In this document: piece after piece, positions 48,301-60,353 of the stretch
Layout: every line of letters begins with the position of its first letter
Position numbering within the stretch: the stretch's first letter is position 1
Assembly: GCA_018894105.1 (NCBI GenBank)
Contig: CM032133.1
Location: 14,026,501-14,090,500, forward strand
Source of the DNA: Jacaranda mimosifolia
Lineage: Eukaryota; Streptophyta; Magnoliopsida; Lamiales; Bignoniaceae
Length of the DNA: 64,000 nt
Reading direction: 5' to 3'
Notes under the pieces: model-generated
What the model saw: the letters and a program-made list of their open reading frames with translations, nothing else
The model's database searches: none
What the model was told of the DNA's origin: nothing
Position numbers and translations under genes: made by a program

Positions 48301-51300
48301 ATTCCAACTCATTTTCATCTCAAAACACATCCCCAATAACTTATATATCTTCTCCAAATAACCTATATATCTTCTCTCTCTATTTTCATTATTATTCTCT
48401 CTCTCTCTCCACCTACAACCTATTAAACCCTATATAATCATTATTTTTCCAACAAACTATACAAAAACACTCATTTCCAACTAATTTTCTTTAACTAACT
48501 TTTTAAATTTTAAAAATATTGAAAATGAAAAATGAAAATGAAAACATAACCAAACAAGCTCTAAGGGGCGGTTTGTTTTCAATTTTAGGGCTCCTTTTCA
48601 TTTTCAGCACAATTTGAAAACGAAAAACCATCTACTGCCCATTTTCGTAGAAAATATTTCTTATTTTCATTTTGAATTTTTCTTAAATCTATTCTAATAT
48701 TCTATTATTACATCATTCAAATTCAAATTCCACTTGACATAAAGTACCCACTATCATTTTAAAATTAATAAGATATACATATATTTAAAAAATAAATCTT
48801 TTTAAACCTAAAAAATTATAAATCACCTAAATTTTCAATCCTATTCCTACATTAATCATTATTTTTAGAAAATGGATCCAAATACAATCTTATTTTCATT
48901 TTCAAAACTATAACTAACTTTTCAACTTTTAAAAATACTAGAGACAAAATGAAAATGAAAATATATCTAAATGAAGCATTTTCAGAACATTCATTTAATC
49001 TTCATGAGATATCTTATTTGCATGCTGACCTCTATATTTTTTAATTTTTGTTATTTATTCTGGAAAATAGCAACATCAAAAGTTGACCATTTGACTCTGA
49101 TGGATACTGGTACTGGATACTTAGACTTTCATGGAGAAGCTCTGCGCTCAATTTCTGACATTGCTTTGTTGGAGATTGTGACAAAGTCACGTGGAAAGCC
49201 AAATGGATACAGAAAGATAATGAAGGTAGAGGGATCATTGACTTTAGTTAAATTGCACATATTCTATTTTCTAATGCAACTGTTACTGTGGTTAACTGAC
49301 TTCTTATTCTTCTGCAGAACTCTAATTGTTTGTTTCTTGGAATCAATGATGATAGACAAGATGTGGGTACTGCAGGTAATCTTTTTATGGTTATCACCAT
49401 CAGCATCTGAGTAATCATTTATATTGATTCTAATAGCTGGCTTTCACAATCTTTTCCTCATTCTGCTCTAATATCTACTATTAGTTTTAACTTAACTAAA
49501 TATTAATATCAAACTGAAAAATGTTGTTGACACTCTGATAAGACACAGAAAAATAAAGGAACATAGTTGTTAGACTATGGTGAACATTTTTAATTCGTTA
49601 TCTCGTTTAGTCCAAGAATATGGACATCAATCCCTATCCAAATCTCTAATCATGAGGCGTAGAAGAAAACAGCTCTAGGCCTGTTACAAACTCAGGGCTT
49701 GGCAAATTCTTCATCTCAATATATGCTAGTTCAGTAGCAGCAAATAGTTTTTGGAGAAGATGATATTGGTGTTGCAAGGAAGCTTCCCTCCTTGTTAGTA
49801 GTTTGTGAAAATGGGTTTCTTGTTAACAGAATCTTGTGCTCTCCCATGTCAAATCATGAATTATGTTAAAATATTATATATATTGAGACTTATCCTATGG
49901 TTGGATCTAGTGAATTCAAAACCTTATCAAACAATGAATTGCTTTTTCTTCGTCAATTTTCTAAACCTAAACAAACAGTGCATTGGATTAAAAGCCTGCT
50001 TGATTCAAGTTTATAGGTTCAATTGAAAATATGATGTAAACCAAATGGGCCATATACGCTAAAACACAGTCCAGTCCAGTGGTCAATTTAGGCTACTGTA
50101 GTGTATTTTTTTGAAGATCCTTGTGATATGTTACCTCACTATCTCAGATTTGCACTTTTACTAAAACAAACTACCTAGACATATTGCGGCCTTATGCATT
50201 GTTGGAGAGGATGCTATCAATATACTTGCAAAAGAATAGAAATGTGTGGAAGAATGAATATTGGGAACCTGAAGAATGTTGTAGTGGACCATTATGACTG
50301 AAATGCCAATGCTGATCTCATAATGATGATTAAGAGAGGTAAAGGACATTATGAACAAATTCTCAAGATCATCATCGTTGTGCATTTTGGAGGTATAAAA
50401 AATAAAATAGGAGTAAATATCACTCCTGGAATGCTAAAATAGTCATCCCTGAGATTGAATGATGCCGAACCAGAATGTAAGAAGGCAAGCTTTTCATGCT
50501 CAGGCCTCACTCTAAAATTAAGGGTCAAAGCATGGAGATAAGTTTTGCACTATATAGTGGATCTCTCTGAAATAGAATTAGGTCTAGTCTTTTTGTAATT
50601 CAATAATTTTGTGCATGCATGATTACTTATGGAGATTTCTATCACTTTGTGCATAAAGAACTGGTTTCTAGATTCCAATATCCTGTATGTATGTTTATTC
50701 TTAGGATAAACAAACTAGAAAATCTCTTAGGGCTCTTGAGATGGAAAAATTATCTTGTCTATAGAAATAGTATTGAGATCAAGGTTGTAGTACCCCACTC
50801 AGGATAATCCCTAAGCTGAGATGTCACATGTTCAGACCTTAAATCTTAACCTATAAACAATCAATGGGCCCATCAGAACTTTTCAAAATTTATCAGAGAC
50901 AGTAGCAGACTTCAACTTAAGCAACCTCAACGAAAGTGCTATATACATACCATCACTGATCCCATAATATGCATCATATTATACATATTGCAGATCATAA
51001 CTCAACTTGACATATCACAATATCTCTGAGTTAAAGCTTAACATTCAAGTTAACCCAAAAGCAGATACAAACATCTATTCTGTTACAAAATGTATTTGCT
51101 GATCCAACTTGGAGTCCAAGTCCATCACCTAATCCCTGTCTTATAAAAAAAAAAAAGATGAATAATATAGGAGGTAAGTCCAAAAGATTTAGTGAGGAAA
51201 ATTTTTAACAACAGGTAGTAAGGATTTGTCAAGGAAGAATCAACTCAACAAATCATCAATTAATAGTTAGAACAAGAACATATCAGGATATAAGCATTAA

Positions 51301-54300
51301 CAAGTTTAGCAAATAGGCATTATCTCATCCAAGGTTGTTAGTAGGTACTAGCTCGCGAGTTGTGACCCTCGGCTCGAATGGCTCGAGATTGTCTTAACCA
51401 GATCAGTTCAGGAGGAAATATAGACGGCTCGTTCAGCAAACGGCCCGGGATCGTCTCAATCGGATCAGTTCGGGACGAAATGCAGATGTCTCGTTCGGCC
51501 CAGACAACAGCCCGATCTAGACCAAGAAACTACACCATCCTTGTTGCTCCATGAGCAGATTACAAACAGTCAGGATACAGTCACAGTAAAACAAACCTGA
51601 ATAACATATGCAGTCCAACAGATTATAACATGACATGCATATTGGATTCTCCTTATTCCAGTCCGTCAGTTAGTCAGTCAGTCAGTCTTACCAAAGTGTG
51701 ATAGCTTGGTACATGGCAGATACCCATACGGATTGTATGGCGCATTGCGGATACCTAAGCGGACTACTTAGGTATCGCTGACACCCAAGCGGGCTGCTTC
51801 GCGTGTCCCAAGTATCTAAGCATTCCGCTAGGATTGACACTCGGCCCAACAGGTCTCTAGGTATATATCAAGGACAAACAAATGGATTGCCGACAAGGCA
51901 AAACAGTGTCGGATTGACAGGACAGTAACAGATAATAGGACAGTATCAGATAATAGGACAGTAACAAATAACAGGACAGTAACACGATAGTATAAAAAAA
52001 TAGGACAGTATCAGGTAACGGGACGGTAATGAATAATAGACGAGAGTTTTTGGCGCTAGAACAGACAACTAAGCTCCTATCAGAAGCACAATCAACAGAA
52101 CAACCCTTATAGGGGTATACTCATCAATATACGGATACCAATCGAGATTTCAAGCAATTCACATATGTCAATATTTAGGATGCAGTATAGTACAGAAATC
52201 AGTTTAACCCTTTCAGGGGCTTATCACAATAATAGATAGGTATAATCAAGTGCAAGATTGGCAGACCCTCACAGGGTTTTCGGAACGGATAACAAACATG
52301 TTCAATCAATACAAGTACCAAAGCGGTAGGTCCTCACCTTAAAAGTCTCAGAAAAGCAATCACGGCCTATTGGTCCGCGGGACCCAGCTCTTCATCACCT
52401 AATCCAAAAGAATAGGTTTAACAGTCAAAATCCTCATTCATTCTTAATAATCCTTAATAATTACAATCACACTATTAACAATTTAAAATCAATAGCTATT
52501 CGATTAATATTGTAGTTTAAGGGCTCGTCTCGGCATTATCATTAGGGAATATGCTAATTATACCGTTAATACTGAATATTCGTGAGATTCATATATCTAG
52601 TCTGGTTAAGGGTTATAATTGAGTCCCATAATTTTACAATTAACCTTATAATGATACACAAAATGATAATAATAGCCTAACTATCTTTAATAACTCAAAT
52701 TCGTCACTTAGGTCTCAAATTCATAAAATTAGGGTTTTATCCTCCAATAAACTCAATTAACCTAAAATTATCTTATAACAATACAAATTCGGGCCCACTA
52801 AGCTATATAATAATCTATGCACGGGGGATATGTATACAAATCACACATCAATTTCTTCATTTTCCTTAACCTTATACAAGGTTTGGTAAGAAATAACGGT
52901 ACAAAGCTTAAATCCAAACTCCCGGTCATTTACCCAAAAGGCCCTTATTGGAACTTCGAAACCACGAACCAATTACACTGCCACGATTGTCGCGATGAGC
53001 TGAAGAGACTGTCTCAACGCCGCTGCGGCCGCTGGCCGCCTTTCTCCGTCGGAGTTGCATACCACCACCACCACCATTCACTGCGTTTCAACCTCACAAG
53101 TCCAATTCTCCGGTCAATTTCATGTTTTGTTGCTTGTAGCGCCACCAATAGAGCTTCGAAAGCCCCAGCACCACCACTCGCCGCAGCCTCGGTTTCCTCC
53201 TTCTCTCGTTGTCGACGGTGGTCCAAATCTTCAATTCAGTATACCAAAACGTTCCCTGAGCTGCCCTCTACAGGAATCGCCGCCCAAAAATCCCTTTCCA
53301 TCGTTGCTTCGCCGGACTCATCACTCGCTGTCGCTCCTCGGGTTCGGTCCACCGTTGCTCCGCCGTCCTCCAGTGCTTTCGCTCTGCATGTGGTACTGTT
53401 CGACTCCTAAGGAGGTGGGGAGTATTTTGATTGGCTTGGTTTTCTGTTTCGGGGTGTCACCGAGGTGATTGCCGGGGAGAGAGAGAGAGAGATGGGTGCT
53501 CGGTGGAGAAGAAGGGAGAAATGGGGGAAAATTGCTATATAAGGAACATTTTTCCAGCTTCACAGATTGACCCCAGGATTTGTGCTTAGCTATCAATCAA
53601 GTCCTCCAAGGTTTTGACACCCTTCAATTCAGTCCTTCAATTATTGAGTGCCTCATTTCCACCTATTTGACCTAAAATAATTCCATGCAAACCCCCAAAA
53701 TTAAAATGCGATCCAAACAAGTCTTCTCAAATTGCGATTTGACCCAAAACTTTCAATTTCCATGCGATTAAGTCCTTATTTATTTTTCGAGCCCTAAAAT
53801 TTTACCAACCAATATCTTGATTTCTAAATCCTTATTTTTCCCAAAATACCAAATTTAGGGGTGTTACAAAAGTATTCGACGTTCTATACTATTTTATGAA
53901 ATGTAGTTTAGTCTTTTCCGGGATGATTAATACAATATAACCTCTATACTTTGTGAAACTATTGGAAAACCTCTCTCTGACTATTTCATTGATATGTCCA
54001 AGATGCTCTTGCAAGTGTATTAACAAGCCATTGAGATTGTATAGCTTCATTTTGCCTGCCACTACAGTAATGGTGCCATTGTAAGCTGCATTACTAGATA
54101 AACTAATGAAAAATGCTTTTGATGTACGAAGTGGAAGGAGAAAATAAATTAACTTTGATCATCAAGTGAAGCAATATGGCAAAACATGCATACCATGTAA
54201 GAGAGGATTTTGGATTTGAGAATTTCTTAGTTTGTTCTTCCTGCAGTGCCTTTAACTTCAGCTACTTATCACAATATGGATGCTATTTTTAAAATGACTA

Positions 54301-57300
54301 AATGAGAATAGAAATCCTTTATATAAGTGATTTCTGCATCTGCTAAATCGAAAAATCCTGCAGAGGACCATCTCCAAGAAAATAGAGTAAGTCCAAATAT
54401 CTTAATAAAATTATATTGCTCCTGCTGCTCATTGGAAACCATAGATTGCATCAGTTGTCCTTCATTTACATTTTTTTGGTGCTTTAGTGACTAACTTATC
54501 CAATTTATTAAGTAGAGTTGGAATTTGACATTGTATATCAGTTATTAGCTTCTTCAACTGGTTGTAGATGTCATGTGTTGCTCTTAGCCACATGGAGGAG
54601 ATTTCATCCACTCTATCTATTATTCTTGGATTTTTCTTTTTGCAGTCACTGTCCGTGATATATTTTACAATCAACCAGTTCGAAGGAAGCAGATGGAATC
54701 CAGGTTCATTTGGCGAATGAAACTGTGTCTTTTGGCAAAATATAAAATGTGCCATCTTAGTAATTTAGGGTTTGCTCTCAAGGGTCTTGCACTAACTTGA
54801 TGCGGTTGTGATGCATTTATCTGAAACGGCAGCCCCAAGAAGGTGTTGGATTCAATTAAAACGAGTGTGCTGAGGGTCGCCCTTGTTCATGTCAATGTTT
54901 CCTTCAAAGTTGTGGATGTGGAGAGGTATCATTCTTCTTCACCTTCTATTTATAACTAGTTAAAGGTTATTTTTCATCTTTTGTTGCTTTAAAAAGCTGT
55001 GCAGTGGAGCTGACTTGATGTCCCTTCTCAATTTCCTGCTTATAATTATTTTAAGTTATATTTCATGTTTTGTTCCTTCTAATTCAGTGCAGATGAGCTG
55101 CTTCATACTGGACCTTCATCTTCTCCGCTAGCAATACTTTCTAGTTATTTTGGGTTTGACAATTTAGCTACTTTCTACAAACTGAATTTATTGGATGGTG
55201 AATTGAAGCTTTCTGGGTATATTTCTGATCCTCGCGAAATTTTCTCTCTGAAGGTATGCTACTGCTCATTCAGTTCTTGACCGTGTACTGTATAAAATGG
55301 CTTCTGTTTTCTGATAGATGGTTGCTTGTATGCAGGCAATCCAGTATGTCTGTATCCGTGTCTTCGATGGTTCTTCGATGGTTCTTTAGAGTTATTTGGT
55401 GGAACTGGTATTTGGAAGATGCAATATGTTAGTCTTTGTATTTCTTAATTCTAAATGCAGATATCAACTCAAGATTTATCTACAAGGGACTGATTCATAA
55501 GCTACTGAATCAGTTGCCTGCTAAATTTGATTTGTTGAATTGCTGGCAGCCTGCCACTAGTTCCCAAAGTGAGAAGCGAAATAAATATGACTTATGTCCA
55601 ATGTTCATTCTGAACCTACACTGCCCAAGAGCTTATTATGATATAATTACTTCTGAGCGATCAAGGACCTCAGTGGAATTTAAGGTAGTGTTTCCTCGTG
55701 GTGGTTGTTAATTTATGTCAGGTTTGAATTTCGATACATTCAGGCCTAAAGAACTATCATGCCTTCTGCAAAACTGTGAAAATAATGGTGATTGTCTTTT
55801 GCCCTGCCAATATGCCATGGAAAGGAAAAAAGGAATGAACAATTCCACATACAATTATGACATCATACATGCTATTCTGTTTGCTTATGTTCTTGTTTAT
55901 CAGCTTGAGAAAATGCAAGCTCTAGTCCTTAGGATTTTATGCGGAGTTTAAATCAACTTCATTGTAATTATGCGGAGAGGCTACATGAACCGTGTTTTGG
56001 GTCTCAACTTCATCTCTGGACGTGCTTTTTGTTAAACTGCAGGCATTGAATTGAATTGTTATCTCTGCTGCTTCTTTTTTAGCAATTTTATCTGCCCATG
56101 AAAGACATGGATTTTTTAATTGATGAAATTTAGTTGAGCATGTGGATGATCCCTGTATTTATTGTTTTCATGTGTTTTTCTGTATCAGGATTGGGGTCCT
56201 GTACTTACTTTCATTGAGAATGGCGTCATGCATCTTTGGACCAAAAATATCTCTCATGGTAATGGATGACTTATCTGTTGGGTGCATATACTGAGCTTTA
56301 TATAATTTCTGTTGTGCCTTCAAAGAAAAAATTCTCTGCCATGAGAAAGAATTTTTGACTCAATTTCCCAACAAAGTCTTTTCCCATGCTTATCTAATCA
56401 ACCATATGGAGGACTTGTCTTTTAATCTTCATTGTTCAGTGCCATCTGGATGTTTTCGGAAGTTAAACCACAAAGCTCAAATCTTTCTAATTTATCTCGT
56501 ATCATGTAATCTTAATTAACTACTCCTAGGTATACCTTACCATCTAAACACCTTTTGAAGCTGGTTGATCAGGCAATCCTCTTTGACAGTGTTGTGCCTG
56601 AAACCATCTCAATCAGTTCTAGTGCAATCTATTTTGGTGGGGCATACTATGACCAACTTGAGATTGCGCCATATACTTTGCGATCATTGTTTTCCCACAA
56701 ATCTACTTTGACATTCCTATCTTAACAAACCTAATTTGTGTGCAGATTTTTCATATTGCAAGTTTTCAGCAGTTCTATTCAATTACACATTTAATCTTTG
56801 GGCAAAATGGTGGTTTCACAAAATTCTAAAAGCACTCCTTAAGTGAACCTACTTAATCCTTAGATAAACATGTGTTCATTGATTGCCTAGTCGGAATTTC
56901 TGTGTGGGATCTCCGTGACTTCCCCATGCATACGAACTTGGTACAAGTGCTTCTCACTCCATGTGCATAGGCCTACTTCAAATCCGTGTGTTTCAAGATG
57001 CTCTTTGCTCAAGTGCAAGTTGAAAAGTAGGTGTTTGTGTCTAATCCATCAATAAAATATCATCTGTAGAACTGCATATGCCTTGTGCAGATTTTTCAGA
57101 AGCTGTTTTTAGTATATGCTTCCGAATACCTTATTAACAGTAAACTGTTTGACAGTTAACTTCCTTTTTTAAGCTCTGTTAGAATAGTGAATACGAGACT
57201 CGGTTTCTACTTCTAGTGATTAATCTCCTTTGTCTTTTCTTTGTTTATCTTTTTCTTTTCCTTCTCTCCCCCTACTGCCTCCCCCCAATCCCACCCTACA

Positions 57301-60300
57301 CCTCCCCCCAATCCTCGCCCCTCAAACCAAAGAAAAAAAAAAAAAAAAGAAAAAGGAAAAGTGGTAGTTTTTGTGTGCTATATTCTATCAAATTGAAGCC
57401 CTGACCATGGGAAGGAGTACTGTTCTGATATTTCTGTTCTTCTTCTTGCTCCATTTTGGTTGCTGATATTAATTTGCCTACGCTGGGAAAAGATATGCCA
57501 GATACTTTTCGAAGTGGAAAAAAGAGGTGCAGGAAGCAGAACTGCCAAACTCTTCCCTCTCCACTGAAGAAGAAGCTATACAAAAATTATAATGACGTGC
57601 CAGATTTGGAAGAGTGTGTATCTTCATTTGAAAAGCCTTCCAGAAAGGTTTCTGAGCCTAAAAGGCATCAGATAGAGGCGGGCCTACTATCTGAAACCGA
57701 CTACCGAAGTCGATCATGTGATGGATCTCTTGCCGATTACAGGGTAACTACAAACGAAGAGATTAGGAACAATGCATCTCCTTTCAGTGTTTTCTCTCCA
57801 ACGCATGTGGCATATACATTTGGTAAAATACATGACGGCATATCATCTTCACCTCTGGGGAATATCTCACCAGCATTCGATGATAAAATACAAAACAAAT
57901 CAATAGTGAGGGGGGTCTCTGCTGCTTGTCTTAAATTTAGTGATGATATTCATATTGACAAGGATCCGACCAAATCCTTTCTAAGGAGTTGCTCCTTTGA
58001 ACGAAGCTTGCTGCAGGAGGGAAAATCACCTGCAAGAGATGGGACATTTGAATTTGGAAGTGATGACATGAGAACTAAAAAAAAGTGGATTGATGCTGAT
58101 GAAAGCATGGAAGATGAAATCGACCTGTCCATTGGTGGAAGAGATCTATGTTGTGATGCTCCACCACCATTTAAATCCTGTCTGATGAGTCAATATGACA
58201 TGCATGAAATATCGGAGTATCCCATAATGGACTTGGTAAATTCATCAGTATTTAGAAATATTCTACCTGACTCCTCCAAACGAGTTTGGAAATCCAGTTC
58301 TAGTTGGCAGTCTTTCAGGTCTCCTTTAACAGCAGAGGAAATTATTGGGATGAAGTTTCTTAATGATGATGATGATGCTATTTACAAAAATTTAGGTGAA
58401 GGTTGTTCTGAATTTGGTAAAAATGCTATACATGGATATTCTGCTCAGGGAGAAGATAAAGATCTCAAACTCAGGAATTTAAATGCTGAAGATAGTTGGC
58501 AGCAGCAAAACTGCTCCTTTATGAACATTTCCCTTGATAATAAGAGGGAAATTAGTGAATTTCATTGGGAGGATTTTGAGAATATGTTCTTTCCAATGCC
58601 TTTCAAAAGATTTAGTGAAACGGATCGGTCAGCTTTAGCCTTGTATGGTGAAGCAAGTCCCAAACATTACTCAATGCCATCATTATATGACACTCCTCCA
58701 GTGGAGCATGAATGTGGAAGACCAGGTAGTAGGAATCAAAAGATGATGTTCAACAGAAAGAAAAGCTCCGTAAGAAGCCATTCAGCCCCACCATTTTACA
58801 AAGGGAAGAAGAGATATTTGAATTTAACTGATTCTTCCACCATGTTGTCTGCAAAAAGCAATTTCCAGAACATCTGTCTAAGAATTGCCTCTACGGGTCT
58901 GTCTCAATGTTAATATTTGTTCATTGATTCAAATAAATTTAAAATATAGAAGGGAATAACCAACACTTTATGTTGTGCAGAACCTAGCAGGTCCAGTCAT
59001 GGACATCTTCGTGCAGAAACTGGGAACTTGAAACGTTTGCAGAAATCATTTGGTCAATACTGCCCATCTGCAATGGAAAGATCAGTCAGGGATTTCTCAT
59101 TTGCTGAAAGGTTTAGATTCTTATGACATTGTTCTAAACATTTTAGATCAAATTCAACTCTATCTAATTTTGCTGTCTTGCAGACCAGGTCTGGAGACAA
59201 CACCTGAAGTCATCGAAATTCAGAATGGTGGAGCACAAAAAAGGGGGCAATTTATCAACATGGAGTCTGTTGAATGTAAGATTCTTCTTTATACCAAGAA
59301 CAATTTACTTCTGTTGTCTTCTCTGGATGTACTGATATTTTTCTTAGCTCAAATTACCTGCACTTTTGTATGACAAATTATTAGAGCATGAAATCCATTA
59401 AAATGGGATTATAAGTATCATCTGTTACAGGCCTCGGCAATGACAATGTTCTATTTCTTCAGGTCTGAATTTGAAGGAAGCTCAGGATTCATTTGACCCT
59501 GGGTGGAAATGGCGGAGTTGTTGTTTACCAACTATAGTTAAGTACCTTATCCTGCTGTCAATTTATGAATTATTAGCACGGTTGTTTCATATTCAGAGCT
59601 CGAGCTTTGAAATTTTTTTAAGCTCAACGAGTTGTAAAATTAAGCTCGAGCTCATTTAAAAAATTAACTTTGATTAACATTTTATTATTTTAAACAGTAT
59701 TTCTTTTCAATTATTTAATCATCCTTAACATCATTATTATTATATGTTAATTTTATTATGTTGTTTAATTGAAAAATACATCATAACGATTATTATGTTT
59801 AGTAAAATAATATTCTTCTTATCTTATTTCAATAAATACCTTTTTAAGATAATTTTGATATATATATATATATATTATTTATTGATAAAGCTTTATTTGT
59901 TGTTAATGAAAATAGTAATGTTATTTTCTTTTTCTCTATTACTAATTGAAAAATTAAATATTTAAAATGTAAAAAATAGAAAAGAACACTAGTATTTGAG
60001 TTTGAGCTCTGCTCTTTAAGGAGCTCAAACTCGATAAGCTTGAGATTGAGCCAAAAAAGCCTTGTTGAAGCCTGCTTGACTCATCTTGTACCTCTGGTGA
60101 TGTTACAAGTTCTCTGATATACTATACCAGTAAAATGAGCTTTATTATTGTATAGGGTGGAAGCGGATCAGATAGTAAAAAGAATCAGGATATCATCCTT
60201 GACATCTCCTCGGACATCTTGCACCTTGCTGGTGATTGCTTGGTTCCTAAATCAATTGACAGGACGTCCCTTGAAGATGCCAGAGTTCTCAATCAGGTTG

Positions 60301-60353
60301 ACAAGAAATTCATTGCAGTTGTGGCCAGAAAAACCCTTGCTATAATTGACCAG
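45338..60353 (+). CDS. MLH3: DNA mismatch repair protein MLH3 (MutL-gamma subunit), all but the C-terminal end
   Basis: Sixteen exons with GT/AG borders keep one frame of 988 codons: 45338-45463, 45978-46029, 46368-46415, 49071-49225, 49318-49375, 54646-54703, 54833-54925, 55088-55253, 55336-55351, 55461-55684, 56189-56258, 57493-58896, 58981-59110, 59184-59275, 59463-59536, 60156-60353. The GHKL ATPase domain shows IVEELVFNSLDAGATK, VVDNGSGITRDGLVLLGERY, DFHGEAL and RDIFYNQPVRRK. The transducer domain follows (INSRFIYKGLIHKLLNQ), then a long unstructured middle in exon 12 with SAPPFYKGKKR. The start of the C-terminal domain is ILHLAGDCLVPK and ARVLNQVDKKFIAVVA, ending TLAIIDQ. MLH3 pairs with MLH1 as the nuclease that resolves meiotic crossovers. 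The exon with the HAADE part of the endonuclease motif was not found. The acceptor of exon 12 is the least certain border. Confidence 0.92.
46416..49070 (+). other. MLH3 intron 3
   Basis: A 2.7 kb intron in the ATPase domain between the codons for ERY and ATSK. It contains a Tourist-like MITE (48226-48561) and, after it, a second AT-rich stretch to 48975 that may be a further decayed MITE opening with GGGGCGGTTTG. No other gene is seen. Confidence 0.8.
48226..48561. mobile_element. Tourist-like MITE in MLH3 intron 3 (336 bp)
   Basis: It starts CAGCTTGTTTGTTTGTG and ends CATAACCAAACAAGCTC, imperfect inverted repeats, with TAA on both sides (48223-48225 and 48562-48564). It is noncoding, rich in CT on the plus strand and in GAAAATGAAAA near the end. 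Confidence 0.75.
49376..54645 (+). other. MLH3 intron 5
   Basis: A 5.3 kb intron that splits the motif GTAVTVRD. More than half of it is the solo LTR at 50786-53868. The rest (49376-50785 and 53869-54645) is AT-rich with no gene recognised. Confidence 0.8.
50786..53868 (-). mobile_element. Solo LTR, Ty3/Gypsy type (3.1 kb), in MLH3 intron 5
   Basis: On the minus strand it begins TGTAACACCCCTAAATTT, a start common among plant chromovirus LTRs, and ends GGGGTACTACA, so it has TG...CA ends. The flanks are AAGGT (left) and AAAGT (right), a 5-bp duplication with one change. A TATA-like TTATATAGC lies near 53536 on the same strand. Tandem GGACAGTAACAGATAATA-type repeats occur near 51920-52020. No gag-pol sequence is present. 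The proline/serine-rich open frame at 52817-53410 lies inside the LTR and is not taken as a gene. Confidence 0.75.
55336..55351 (+). other. MLH3 16-nt micro-exon
   Basis: GCAATCCAGTATGTCT lies between a TGCAG acceptor and a GTATCC donor. It encodes AIQYV plus one base and restores the frame between ...IFSLK and YINSRFIYKG. Without it the conserved frame is lost. Confidence 0.8.

Noticed and set aside
52817..53410. A 197-codon Pro/Ser/Ala-rich open frame in MLH3 intron 5
   Set aside because: It lies antisense within the solo LTR, in a GC-richer promoter-like part, and shows no known domain.
57296..57583. A 95-codon minus-strand frame upstream of MLH3 exon 12
   Set aside because: It is driven by poly-A/poly-T and C-rich low-complexity sequence and overlaps a well-supported exon on the other strand.
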